Positions 46,320 to 59,097 of a DNA stretch of 64,000 nucleotides are shown piece after piece. A program made the position numbers and the translations under genes. The DNA comes from Prosapia bicincta (Eukaryota; Arthropoda; Insecta; Hemiptera; Cercopidae): positions 11,906,205-11,970,204 of the forward strand of contig JBAIZL010000006.1 of the NCBI GenBank assembly GCA_036971475.1, in the 5' to 3' direction. Every line of letters starts with the position of its first letter. The first letter of the stretch is position 1. Under the pieces are notes generated by a model. That model saw only the letters and a program-made list of their open reading frames with translations. It was not told where the DNA came from and did not search any database.

Positions 46320-48337
46320 ATACACATGAACTTGATTAAGGGTAACATTGATGAACATGAACTTGGGTATCATTGATTTTGGTATAAATTTCAGCCTAAA
46401 CTACTTCCACAATTTTCTATTTTTTTTTTAAGTTAAAATGTATTTAGTATTATTAACATAAGTATGACATTAAAAAAGAATATTTTCCCAATAAATGTAT
46501 AGTTCGGACATGTTAACCGTTTACTTGACCTTGAGACACTCGTAGCAAGTGAGACAAGAGGTATAGGGTCAATATAAATACTTTCTTACAAATAATATAA
46601 CTGCCAAGACACTGACTTGCATTATGCGGATGATATTAGATAGATTCGCTGATAAATTAGCTTTGGTATGTTATAACAATTTTGAAATATGTGAAAAAAT
46701 CAGATGCCGAAGCTGTTGATGTATAGAACATTCTCAATATGTACCATGTTTTATGTGGTGGTAGTACAAGAGAAATCTCGTGCGGTCTCCCAGGGCCAAT
46801 GCACTGTAACTTTGTTCGCACTCTACTCAAAATTTATGAACTAAAACTATGTAAATGTAAGTGCCTAATTCAATATCAGCTAGAATATTGAGGTCGTACA
46901 GCATTAGAAAGAGTTTCTAATATGCTAGCTTCTATAGGTACAACCTTGAGTCGTTGTTTCCTCGTTGTTAAAATATGTTTTATAATAAACTAAACATGTT
47001 CCTTTAAAATACATAAATAAAAAAAATTTGAAACTATTCTTGTTTCATTTACACCTACATGTTTTATAATAATTATGATTTAGAAGAATGAAGTCAAGAT
47101 AAAACTAAAAATGATTATCATGATATAGCTATTATGATTTATGAAAAATATAAATTCATGCACTCTAGACACATTTTACATAAGTTACATGTAAACATAT
47201 GTCCATGGAGGAAGCAGAATTAGATTGTGTTATTGAATAAGAAGAATTATTCTAAAGAGAAATATGCAAAATAAAGTTTTAAAAATACATTGTGTAAGCT
47301 TATATTAAAAATATGATATTATTATGCATGGAATCACTTAACCACTGTAAATAACTGGGTGTTTTATAAACAAAACAACCCATAACTGCAGAAAACTAAT
47401 TTCCAGCATTGAATTCAAAGTAAAATATATTAAAGGAGATAATTTCAACCGGTAAGCCTTATTAAAAAGGATATTTGAAATACTATCTTCACTATTATTC
47501 ACAAGTAATTCAACCTTACTACTTTTATTCAAAATCAAATATAAGTGTTATTTTAAAAACATAACAGAAAGCCATAAACGACACTCAGGGAAAACATGGT
47601 GAATCAAAGATTGAAAGAGATGGAAGGAGAAAGACAGAGAAGAGACTTCACGATAAAACAGGTAAGACAATCAAATTAGCAAAAATATACAACACTATAT
47701 TCAACTCACTATCTCACTCACATAAATTCCTAGAAAGAGGGTCAGGTAGCATATGTTTCACCCCGATAGAGACAGGTTATACTTCAGATAGCCGACCGAG
47801 CACACGTGTACAATATTTTTTTAATAATTGCTTTAAAAGTAAATCATTCTCTTCCCACCTGAGAAAAAAACCTTTTAGAAAAATACATTAGAATATTATA
47901 TTTTCACCGTATATATTTAATCGATGTGTTGACAACAATCGATATAAATATGTTTGTCCTATTTGTTTTTTTTTTCACTTTTAATAGCCTAATATTAATG
48001 GTTGAAATAGGAATATAGGTGTACAAATTGTGGGGCTATCATGAGTTGTATATGCTATTTGCCACCCCTAAGACACTCACAAAGTACAATATACGTGTTC
48101 AACGCTTTGATAAATCTCAGTTCATATCTGAAATTTTTAATTATGTGTAAAGATATTTTAACTATACTTTCAGAATCAGGATGAACATCTATAATGTTTT
48201 TTTAATGATTGTAATAATTAAAAACTTGATATTGTAAGATTACTTACTTATTAGCTGAAATACTTTTCTAATGAAACAAATAATAAAACGGATTGGCAAG
48301 TTAACATTTTTATTCCCTCTATTTTATTGATTGAAAT
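46320..48337. other. Stretch between the two 1.0 kb repeats
   Basis: AT-rich and not itself duplicated. It contains the weak exon candidate at 47596-47661. Nothing else is recognised. Confidence 0.45.
47596..47661 (+). CDS. Weak candidate first coding exon with consensus splice donor
   Basis: An ATG in fair context (AAAACATGG) opens a 22-codon frame reading MVNQRLKEMEGERQRRDF and TIKQ, ending at AAACAG followed by GTAAGA, a strong donor match. The stretch is richer in G than its surroundings and charged like a helix. No downstream exon can be paired with it and the frame is short, so chance is a real alternative. Confidence 0.2.
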
Positions 48338-49337
48338 ATTCCACAACGTAAACAACAGAATATAAAAAAAAACAAAACCAAGAATTTGAAAAATTTTAAT
48401 TATTGATCTTTTATTAAATAAATTAAAACCCTAATTAAACAAATAAAAAAATTTTAAATATTTTTATCTCCTTGACAAAATTGGAATATCCTATCCATAT
48501 AAATATCCCATTGATTTAGGCTAGATATAAAATGTATGAGTTGTATGGGGAAAAACTTCCGTAGCAAACTAAAACTACTAAAAGTCAATAGAATAAACAT
48601 TATTTTTTCAGGCTGGAAATTTAGAAGCAATGTTATTACAAAATGAAAAAAAAGTTAACTTTAATAATCACAGTTCTGAAAGAAAGTTATATTTCAGTGC
48701 CTTAGAGTGCTGCGTATGACAGGAAGGGAAGCTTTATACCGTAACAATGGAAACCGAAAAATAATTTTCCGACAAGGAAACACATCATTACGTTCATAAC
48801 ACAATACTTTAATTTGAAAAATGTACCAAGTGTATATTCCTTCCTTGATACCGACAGCTGTAAAATGCCGTCCCCACCACACGATAAATATATCCAACGA
48901 AAGAAAGTAATTAGTAAAACCAAGATATAACTAAAAGAGAGATCGGTCTATGAATTTTTTTTTCAAAAAAAACTCTTAGTATAAACATTATAAAAAGATT
49001 AACACTAAAACCTCTCGATATTAAATATCTTGTATTATTTCCTTCTTAAACTACCAACACAATAAGTCATTTAAAAAAAAATACTCTTTTCGGTACGTGG
49101 GTTACATATTAAGTTAACCACAAAAAATGACAACAAATAAAAATAAATTTAACTATGAAGTAAAATATTTGTATATATTGTGTACCTAAACAGAGAAAAT
49201 GCAGTCTTACCCAAGTTTATTAGCCTGGGTTATGACAAATAATTGTTTGTTTAAATTTAAAGAATTAATTGTCAACAACCGAATTTATTTCTAATAAATT
49301 ATTCATTTATATTATAAAAATGTATTCAAAGCATATA
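48338..49337. repeat. 1.0 kb direct repeat, copy 2
   Basis: Second copy of 45321-46319, same orientation, start-to-start distance 3017 bases. The two overlapping minus frames are again open (48694-48897 and 48702-48923). Confidence 0.9.
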
Positions 49338-49474
49338 TTTTATGTATTCAGCTAATGAAAAAATACATTACATTATAGATGAATGTCAAAACGCAAACAT
49401 CAGAACTTCCATTTAGTTTTAAACATACATTGTTATTTTATAGTTTAAATCATTTTGTTGGGTTTAAACATCAC

Positions 49475-49515
49475 TTTTTACACCCCTTATTAAATCCGCC
49501 ACTGGTGTTACGCTA
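49475..49515 (-). repeat. Short fragment of a common dispersed repeat
   Basis: On the minus strand CACCAGTGGCGGATTTAATA followed by AGGGGTG resembles the widespread CCAGTGGCGGATCCAGG-type end found in many invertebrate mobile elements. Too short to classify. Confidence 0.3.
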
Positions 49516-50962
49516 TATGCCTACAATTAAGTCAGAAAGAAGAAGTTTCACGCAATGAGAAAACGACAATTTTGATTTGCTCTCATTTATTTCTACATTT
49601 TTTCTGTACTTAATAAAGTGATCTCGTCTAACATAAATAAAGAGATACAAGGAGGGGGACACGGCAAAAGTTTATTCTTAGAAGTTTTTAAAAACATATA
49701 CTTCATGCAGATAGAACAAGAATAAACAACCGTATTATAAAACGTTATTTATTTCAAAAAATAATATTTTTCTAGATAATTCCTTTGCAATCTATTAGGT
49801 AAACTTAATTACTTTATTGTTAAATTCTTCAATTTTATGCTAAGCATCCTTTCTCGTATCGAAGGATTTCTAATATTGCTCCATAATATTTCGCGTCTAT
49901 AAGAAATGCATTAATTTCTATTGAAACAAACTACCCTTTCAATATTGTCAACTGTACATCAAAAGGCCTATTTAAAAATACCCTTGTAAGTGGTACATCA
50001 GAATTATTTTTGTCGTAACTATTCAACTTGCCCATATCATTTCAATTCTATAGTCAATACTAGGTTCATATCATTAAATTATTGATGAGGAAGGAGATCC
50101 AGTCAAGCATATAGAGACAAATAAATATGGAAAATAAAATAATGATAAATATTTGAAGTGAATAAATGTGTTATTTATTGTATTGGGCTACTTCTGATCT
50201 GCTAATTCCTACAGCGATACATTATTTATAGTGTAAGTAATCTGTATTACAAAACAAAAAAAAATATTAAAAAATACAATTGCTTAACAAGTAAATAATA
50301 AAGTTGTTATATTTTGTCGCAAAATAATGTATAAATCTGATTACAAAACCGTGCTCGTATTAAAATATCAGGGCGCAAATTTATGTTTCCGCTATTTTCA
50401 CAATATTTTCTGCAGGAGTGATTGATGGTGTTGCTTAACAAATTCTAAACTAAACTCTGAATTCACGGTTGCTTAACCCCAGACTGTTTATATCGCGGGC
50501 AATTAAATTTACGTTTAGCTGGGGGGAAAATACGCCCTTAACTTTGTTATGAAGGGCGTTAAGAGTTTTTCGAACAATAAATATTAAGTTCTAAATTTAC
50601 CTCACCCAAAGTTATATAATTCAAGCTTAAATTTACATTTTATCAATATTTACATTGAAAATATTTGCTTCTATTTGCAATTTGAGCATCTTGTTTCCTT
50701 TACACATATGCGTTATTAGGCGACATTAGCCTACAGTAACACTCACTTTCATGCCTAAGGGGGATGTTTCAGGAGATCTTCCCCCACAAACCTCAAACCT
50801 CAAGGGACGTTTGTCCTAATTAAATATCACCATAGGTCCTACTATAGGGAAGTATCTCATATGCGTCAAAGTGCAACAGATAAAATATTTATAATTTTCT
50901 ATTTTAGTATATTGTACTCGATATTAATAACAATTGATACAAATAATTAACATTTTATGTAT
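49516..50962. other. AT-rich non-coding stretch
   Basis: Nothing recognised. Confidence 0.45.
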
Positions 50963-52316
50963 TTAACCCTTGGGTAGGCGCGCAGGCTACAGGTGTAGCC
51001 CAGAGATTCTGTTTAGCCAGCAATGCATCTCCTAAAATTAATGGAGGGAAGCCTACGTCATTAGCTTTTGCTTGTCATCTAAACTACTCACTGATTCGGT
51101 GATTGTCACTCAGAGTTTGGTGTTTTGTAATTGTTTACGGCTAAAGGTGTTTGGGCTACGCCTGTAGCCCTTGTGAAATTTTAGTTATAAGTGAACCAAA
51201 GCGTGCTCGGTTATCATGTGCAGGTATCTTTATGCGCACTTATATGCACATATTATCATGCAGGTATTATATGAACTTAGCGTAATTGCTTGTCAAATGA
51301 AGAGAAAACCCTCGTATCTTACTGCACTAAACCTAATAATGCAGAGGTACCTAGAGCACAAGATTGACGAAAATTCAGTGATTTCAGAAACCCGACATAA
51401 TTACTTATTATAATAAGACAAACATTGGAGATGGCATATTAAACCAAATGTGTGGCTAATGCAAAGTAGCAAGTAATACGAAACGATGTCCGTTGATTCT
51501 ATTATTTTATCTTCTACTTATAGCAGTGTCCAGAATTTACATTACTAACAAACCTAGAGGGTCACCATTGTCAAGAAGCGAGTTTACAAACATTTAATTG
51601 GATCTAATTGTACCTAACGTAGGAGAAAGGGTTAATGTTAGTGTGCTACCTGTAGAACTAAAGAGACAAGCAAGAAACCTTGGAATCGATGAACCCCGGC
51701 CTGAACATCAACCTTTCGACAAAAAGGTTGGGATCTGCTACAGATATGGTGAAGGGAGGGATGGATCAACCTGGAGTGCTACAACCAAAGTGAAGATTTA
51801 GCTCTGACCTCAACCTGCTAGTGTGTGACATTCGTATGGAAGTTACACACCAATAAATCTTTGGAAAGAACAATAGTAAAATATTTGTTTGTAAGGTGAT
51901 AGTCTTATCCATTTAACCTTAAATGTATTTATTTAGAAAAAAACACTTGTTTACATACACCAATTTATTACTATTATTTTTTTTTAACCTGCTTACTCTA
52001 TCCGATAAATTATATTTAAAAATAAATGAGTTTTATAGCATCACTATCTTAGTATTTAGTAACTTTGATGCACTTGACGTTGGGAGTATTTTGAGGCGTA
52101 GTATTAGTATAAACTGATTACAATAATTATAAAAAATTTAAAAATAAAATCTTACATTTATTTTTATACAAGTATGTTATAAAGTATATTAGGAAATAGT
52201 TATGACAATTACACATTAAACCAATATATTTATTGGGTAAATTTTTAATCAAAAAAGCTTACCACTATAGCCCACGCAAATAAATACTTTTAACCATGCG
52301 TCTACCGAAGTGTTAA
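50963..52316 (+). mobile_element. piggyBac-family transposon, internally deleted, copy 1
   Basis: TTAA at 50963-50966 and at 52313-52316 are the target-site duplication typical of piggyBac. The inner ends CCCTTGGGTAGGCGC (left) and the complement of GCGTCTACCGAAGTG (right) match at 12 of 15 bases. Subterminal palindromes GGCTACAGGTGTAGCC (50985-51000) and GGGCTACGCCTGTAGCCC (51153-51170) repeat the same word. The 1354-base element contains only the decayed last part of a transposase. The copy at 57856-59206 has the same ends and same internal arrangement, so both stem from one deletion derivative. Confidence 0.88.
51190..51830 (+). pseudogene. piggyBac transposase C-terminal remnant, copy 1
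   Basis: The clearest piece is 51598-51801: LIVPNVGERVNVSVLPVELK, RQARNLGIDEPRPEHQPF, DKKVGICYRYGEGRDGSTW, corresponding to the C-terminal tail with its Cys-rich end. Several Cys of the zinc-finger-like tail are lost. Upstream (51190-51400) bits such as KRKPSYLTALN match copy 2 only at DNA level. Stops and indels are frequent. Confidence 0.7.
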
Positions 52317-52713
52317 CACAGGCTGAATTAAAATGAACCAGTAGATAAAAAGTTGACAATTTATATTATTGTTTTCATTTTTACACGAGCTACTAGTTTT
52401 TAACACAAAGCACTTGTATAATGTCATGCTTGTCTATAATAGCACTTACTTTGTTGTTTGTCGAGGAAAACCGCTTCAGGAGAAGCGCCCCATCGTAAAC
52501 GCAATCTTCTCACGAAACGATCGTCTTCTTAACATATTATCATTTTATTTGTACTCAATATTAGCAACATGAGTCCAACATAATTTTCAATTTATTTCCT
52601 GGAACCCCAGGAATACAATGCATCTACTTATACTGATTTCTGTTTATTAAAGTTGTTCGTTTTTTATTCATCTTGAATTCACTGATTAAACTAGAAAAAA
52701 TTATTGCATAACA
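52317..52713. other. Short non-coding stretch
   Basis: A word CACGAAACGATCGTCTTCTT near 52511 resembles the AACGATCGTTT word of the MITE-like repeat at 52714, so this may hold part of a related copy. Otherwise nothing is seen. Confidence 0.35.
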
Positions 52714-52866
52714 GAGTGAATACCTTAGAACGTACTTGCTGGTACATTTGGGAATATTCGTTTCATATACGAAAATAATCTATATACGAAGAAGTAGAAA
52801 CGATAACTCGTAAATGAAACGATTGTTTCGAAACGCGTCAGCAAGTTCTTAAGTATTTACTCACTC
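52714..52866. repeat. MITE-like element of about 150 bp with terminal inverted repeats
   Basis: Left end GAGTGAATACCTTAGAACGT plus ACTTGCT, right end (complement) GAGTGAGTAAATACTTAAGA plus ACTTGCT. The inner word CGAAACGCGTCAGCAAG with a nearby AACGATTGTTT recurs at 61734-61761. Non-coding and AT-rich, as MITEs are. The flanking target duplication is not clear. Confidence 0.55.
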
Positions 52867-55800
52867 ATGCAATACTTACAGTTATATAACTTGATTCCAA
52901 CTTCATGTGAACTACTAGCTTTTAAAAAAATCACTTGTACAATGATACACATCCCTATAGCAGCGATTATTTCTATTAACGACCACAGCTAATAAGAGAC
53001 AAACACACACAGCACCAGTGCTGGCGCGCGCGTACACACACACACACACACACACACGCGCGCAAACACACACTTAAATGTAATTATTGTTTAAAACTGA
53101 TTATCTATGTTCTAGTGTTTTGGTATATCAAGAAAAACAAACATATGAAATTATAAAAGATATAAGCATTGTAACACTCTTGAAAATAAGGTGTTACATA
53201 TAAATTCATTTATATATTGGATTTTTATTTAATAATTATATCGTTCCAATATAAAAGAAAATTTTTGTTTTCTTGGGGCACTTTGTGAAGCTAGCATAGA
53301 TAGTAGCGCCCCTAGCGGGTAAAAATGTAAAATATCGTACGAGTAGTAACTTAGGGTAATTAACCCACACCTCATGTGACGTAAGCATGGTCTGATATCG
53401 CCAGACCCAATGCACCAATCGAAAAATTCGAAATAATAACCAAGGGTGGGAAATTTCAGTTAGCGCGTCCTTGCAACGACCCCACTTCTCGAGAGGTTCT
53501 TGAACAGAACAGACGTGATGGCATTTTTGGACGTAACCTAGAAATTTATAAGCTTCCAGTATTCACAATTTAAGATGTCAAGGACGGTACCAAATTTTAT
53601 TAACGCAACAAAAGAAGAAGTCAGAAGCGATTATTTATGTATTTCAAATGAGTAAAAGTTAATATAATTTTTGTATAAGATAGCTGATTCCAGGATCGAT
53701 GTGCAGTGATTAGGGATTCCAAAAGCCATGGGCAATGTTTAATATGTGTTAAAGTGTTTTAAAAAAAGTAATGTGCACAACCAGGTACGTTTTAGTTAAT
53801 TATAAAGAAAATATATTTTAATGTTAACTAAGTTGAATTTTAAATGATAAACAGGTTAACACATGAACGGTAGAAATTGTCCTTTGAATAAAAATTCAAA
53901 ATTAATTTGGAAAAACTTAAGTTACTATCTTGTCGATATAAATATAATTTTAAAGGTTAATAAGTAATTAAAATGTGTGGAATAACTAGCAGTAATTAAA
54001 AGTAAATTACTCGACACATTGGTGTCATTTGTTCTTTTGTAATTTGTCACTGATTAATAAATTGTATGACTTTGTATTTTAAAAATTTAAATTCTTATTT
54101 CACAAGTAAACTAGAATGTTACAAACTTTCAATTTTCATTACAAGTAACCTAGTTCTATCTTCCAAAGATATCAGAAGATCGTTTACAGAAAGACATTAT
54201 TATGCCTGGCTGGAAACGGAGAACTAGATAGAGCCCTGGGTAAGTAAGGTAATTAATTTGTTAATTAGTAATTAACACACATTTTTAATAAAGCCCTGAT
54301 AAATACTTACCCCAGGAAAAAAGGCACAACTGTTACAGCATTTTAACAAACAAAACTTGTAAATATGTTATACATGTATGTAGTAGCACTTATTTTTATA
54401 ATTGTTGACTCAGATGTGTCTCATTGTCAACTTAGACCTGATTTCATGGTATTTTGGAATATTTTGAAAAACGATAAGGTTAGGTACGGTCTGGCACTCG
54501 AACACATCTCCCGAAGCTTCCGTCCTCAATTATTGTAAAATTAAATTGCTATAGGCAAGCGTAACATATTTACAGGTGTTTTTAGTTAGAAACTAGTAGC
54601 TCGCGTAAAGATGGAATCAAATAACTAAGCATTGTGTTATTCGAAAAGTGTTATAATAATAAAAGAGAGATTTTTACGGTTTCATTTTTCAATTATCTGT
54701 TATATATTGCTAAGTAGAGATCACGGAAATCTTAATCACGAAATATTTAACAATAAATACAAAGTAAACGAATGTAGATTTAAAATGTTCGTATTATATT
54801 GAGAAAAGTATTTCTCCATATCCATGGATTATTTTTAAAATATTTATTTCATGATATAGTAATAGGAAAACTATTCAAATAATGTATTTATTACTTATAA
54901 ATTTTATTCACATATATACTAAGATTTCACTATAGCAAACTCAAATATTAAGTTACTAATATCTGTCAAAATCACAATTTATACAATTTAGTATACTTAA
55001 GATACCTGTAAAAACTCTCTTCATGGTTAGTTAAACCGTTCCGACCTACATGCATCGGAAATAGAATATTTGCGGTCAAACATGAGATAGTGTTGTAACA
55101 AACTACTTGGTAGCAAGGCAGTTTCACCCCTTCGGAGTAATAACTGCAATGAGTTCGTGACAAAGCAACTTTAAACCACATTCTTGATTGCATTGATTGG
55201 AATCCATCAACAGGTTTACCCAGATGTAATTGCAGTCTAATGTTTTTACTGCGGGAAAAATAGAACGTAAAATGTAATTATAAATGAGAAAAAACTTGGT
55301 CATTTTAGAGAGCCAAGAATGTGTATCTTAATAATACACCGTTTCCGAAAACTTATCCTTATTTAAACTGAAGATTTAGTACATTATTTAAACTACACAT
55401 AAGAAGTACTAGAACATTAGAATTATTAATTAAAAACTATAAAATTTAATACAATTCGGTCAAAGTAATAATAAAATAAAACATAAAAGTAGTGAGCGTC
55501 CTAAAACGATCAAATATGTTTGTAAACTCAACCTGTTTTTTAAAAATGGTTTTATGGCTTGATAAGGACAACGAACTAGTAGCCAACGCTTTGGAATATT
55601 AAAATAAATACCTCTGATTCGATGATCAACTCTATTCTTGTCTATTTCATACCTAATTCGAGAGCTTAAATAAACAATAATAAAAATAATTAGCACGACG
55701 TTTTATATCGAACTAAAATTAAACTCTAAAGTTACACGCCTTTAAATTTCGTTTTGAAAATATAATTTACCATTTATTCCGTTTATATCTCGTTATAAAA

Positions 55801-56175
55801 TATATTGAAATTAATAACATATTTTTGTGTTTACAAGAAAGAGAATTAAATTTAGGAATTTAAACATTTATAAAATTGAGATAATATATCGTTTAAATTG
55901 AATGTAATTTTTTAATAGTTGAAGTCAAAATTTGGAAGCTATGATAGTAGTAAGCCAAGTTATAAGGGTAAATAATTTTATTTAAATTCCTAATTTAAAT
56001 TCTTAATAAACCTCATTCAAAGAGTAAAACGACAGGAATGTTGAGAAAACCATAACGTTACAGAATTTTACTTAGTAAAAAGTAATATAAATTTTGTTTA
56101 AGACTATTCCTACTTAATACAACAAAGGAAATTTTACATTAGTTTTTTTTTATTTCATAATTACAACTATTCTAA
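52867..56175. other. AT-rich stretch, no gene recognised
   Basis: A (CG)n(CA)n run lies at 53022-53070. A GC-richer patch at 53255-53580 has TGACGTAAG and CCAATCG words and a 60-codon minus frame without a known domain; it may be a promoter or an old repeat. Minus frames at 54972 and 55460 are not recognised. Confidence 0.4.
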
Positions 56176-56285
<110 letters not shown>

Positions 56286-56599
56286 AAACAATATTAAGTG
56301 ACAAAATAGAAATTGAATTTCCTTGTAATTTTCCGTCTTCCTTTCTATGTATGGTGTTGGGTTATTATTGTTGTTTCTTAGTATTTATACGATTTTCTTT
56401 TTATTGGATTGTGCTGTCGTATCTTTTCTCTTTTGTTTGCTTACTTTATTATTTTTATTTATTTTTTAACGTATTTCCATATTTATAAAATTGTGTTATA
56501 ACAACGGCAAGAATTTCAGGTTGTGTTATAAAAATTTCGACCACAACCAGATGGGGGCAAAAAAATTAAAATGCATTTTTGAGAAACACATTTCTAGCT

Positions 56600-56682
56600 A
56601 TGGGAGAGTTTTCACAGTGGGAAAGCGTCAGACTTCGAGCATGAAGATACTGAGTTCGAATCCAACTTAGGCCCACCTATAT
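56600..56682 (+). repeat. tRNA-like sequence (SINE head or tRNA pseudogene)
   Basis: The order of parts is tRNA-like: TGGGAGA, an A-box-like CACAGTGGGAAAGCG, an anticodon-arm-like CAGACTTCGAGCATGAAG, and a B-box GAGTTCGAATCC, ending in GGCCCACC. The outer TGGG pairs with CCCA, but the T-stem and most of the acceptor stem do not pair. Therefore a decayed tRNA or a tRNA-derived SINE head, not a functional tRNA. Confidence 0.5.
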
Positions 56683-57855
56683 TTATAATTAGTCTATTGA
56701 TAAATATTCAAAAAACTATATTACGTAAATTGTTTTTTAATACAAGTTTAAAAAATCTAAATTTAAAGAAGATTGGTTGAATACAAATGAATTTAATTAC
56801 CGATTGAAAATTTGGACAATACATAAACAAGGAGAGTGTAAGTTATTAGGAGGAATTGAAAAAAATATTAAAACAATATTTATTATCAAACAGGTTACAA
56901 AAGAAGAATATCTTTGGAGAATAGGGAATGTGTATTTTTATGTTATTGATATAAAACTACACGATAATTTTTATTTTCATTTTATTAAAAGCAAAAGTCA
57001 AGCCTCTTTTTATTTTTTTGTTATTCAGGAGGAGTTGTTATATATTAGAAACTGAGAATTGGGTAAATATTTATTTAAAGTTTTCATTACAATTTCACTA
57101 TAAATATACTATTCAAAAGTTTAATTAATAACTTAAATTTATTTATTTGTATAACATAAACATAATTTTTATACTGTGAAAAATCATAAGACAGTATTGT
57201 TTATAAATTAAAATTTGGTATTTATTAGTGTGTCTCCAGACAATATAATTATCGTTAATGGGTGGGCATTTAACAAATAAAGCTCCATTTAGTATATTAT
57301 TACACCATTTATTGTAATAGCAAATGGTAAATGTAATATGAGTTATAAATTATTATATTAAAAACATACAAAAATATATAAAAAAAATAAGAATTATCAT
57401 TACTTCAAATTATATAAAGTATTTTTATTGTACTAAATATTATATTAGGATAATATTTTTAATAACCTAGATGACAGATTATCATGCTATTTTTCGAAAG
57501 TTAAATTTATACAGTAGCCACGTAAATCATAAATATATCTAAAAAGTAGCGTTTTTGTCGTTAACTTTTACATATCCCAATCTTAATTACAATATTTTTC
57601 TATTCTAGTTATATATTTATATTTTATATTATATAATGTTATATTTATAAAATTCAATTTTGTTTGAATTTACAATGCCTAATAAAATACTTTCTATTCA
57701 CCCAGTCAAGTTGAAGTACTTTTTTTTATTTCAACTTTTAGAAGACAATTGATATCAATAATGATATCAATATATTGATATTTTTCAAATACTATTTCAG
57801 GGATAAAATTGATTTATTTTAATTTAGTAAATAGTTTAGCTTTCTATTTTGCCAA
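56683..57855. other. AT-rich non-coding stretch
   Basis: A 92-codon plus frame (56777-57055) is rich in Ile, Lys, Asn and Phe and has no recognised domain. Nothing else is seen. Confidence 0.4.
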
Positions 57856-58371
57856 TTAAAACTTTGGTAGGCGCTTCGTTAAAAGTAACACATTTAGGTG
57901 CATGGGCTACCACTGTAGAACACTCTCTTTTTCTTTACAATTTATTATTAACAAATATTATTTTAAATGTGTTAAAGCCGTTACTGTTTCCTAATTTACT
58001 GTTTAACATATTTATTAAATAATAAATTTAAGATATAATTTGAAATTGGTTATAAACGTTGTAATCGTATTATATTCATTTTACGCCACAAATTACTCCC
58101 AACTTTGGATGCATAAAACTAAAAACAAATTACGATAATGATACTAATAAACTCAGTTATTTTCAAATTAAATTTATCAGAATCAGGATATCTATTTTGA
58201 AATACATGAAAAATACTTTTTATATGTATAATAGTGTTTTTTAATAAATAAATACATTTTAGGTTAAATGGGTAGGACTATGCACATACAAACGAAGGTG
58301 TTACTGTTGTTCTATCCAATGTTTTATTGGTGTGTAGCTTCCATGGAAGTGCTACATACTAGAATGTGTGA

Positions 58372-58710
58372 TCAGGGTATATCTTCACATTGTTCGTAGC
58401 ACCTCCAGGTTGATCTATCCCTCCCTCTACCGTACCTGTAGCAGCGCCCAACCTTATTGTCTATAGGTTGATGTTCAGGCCGGGGTTCATCGATGGCAAG
58501 AAAGTTTCTTGCTTGCCTCCTTAGTTCTACAGGTAGCATAGTAACATTAACCGTTTCTCTTACTTTCGGAGAAATTACATCCCAAGCAATGTTTGTAGTT
58601 ACCTCATTTCTTGACAATGGTGACCCTCCAACGTTGTTAGCAAAGTATATCCTGTATAATCGTTGATGGCTGCTATATTTAGAACATGGAAAAATAGAAC
58701 CATAGGTCAT
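58372..58710 (-). pseudogene. piggyBac transposase C-terminal part, copy 2
   Basis: The frame contains RLYRIYFANN, SPLSRNEVTTNIAWDVISP, NVTMLPVELRRQARNFL, DEPRPEHQPIDNKVGRCY, and RYGRGRDRSTWRCYEQCED. This is the segment after the third catalytic Asp, followed by the Cys-rich tail (GRCYxxGRxRDRxT, Cys-x3-Cys). One Cys of the first pair is replaced by Tyr. The start codon is chance; a frameshift near 58650 links it with the piece upstream. Confidence 0.78.
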
Positions 58711-58800
58711 CGTTTCGTATTATTACGTATTGCTAATTCGTATTAGGCACACATTTGTTCTAAAACTTCAACTCCCACTTTTGTCTTGTTATAAAAAGTA
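58600..58800 (-). pseudogene. piggyBac catalytic-Asp region, copy 2, with two stops
   Basis: One frame reads FYNKTKVGVEVLEQMCA, a stop, YELAIRNNTKR, a stop, and PMVLFFHVLNIAAINDYTGY. It matches the family pattern YN-x-TK-x-GVD followed by a conserved R-W-P segment. The third catalytic Asp position is Glu here, and the conserved Trp codon has become TGA. Confidence 0.72.
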
Positions 58801-59097
58801 TTTTTTTCTGTAAATCCCCTGAATAATCGTTAATCCTGTGGTCGCCATGCATTCATGCATCGTGGAGAGAAGTACAACTGCCTTCTGAAGTTTGGTGGAG
58901 TAAGATACGAGGGTTTTCTTTTCATTTGCAAAACAACCACGCATAAGTTCATAAGAAATACCTGCACATGGTAACCGGGCACGCTTTGGTTCACTTATAA
59001 CAAAAACGTTCGCACGTGCTACAGCCATAGCACAGACAACTTCCCTCGTAAACAATTCCAAAAGGCACACACTTTGAGTGAGTAGGGTAAATGACAA
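58789..59097 (-). pseudogene. piggyBac transposase middle fragment, copy 2
   Basis: The frame holds NVFVISEPKRARLPCAG, ISYELMRGCFANEKKTLV and STKLQKAVVLLSTMHE. It precedes the FYNKTK segment after a shift near 58798. The last part (KAVVLLSTMH) corresponds to the strand before the catalytic region. The first two catalytic Asp regions are absent, lost in the internal deletion. Confidence 0.65.
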
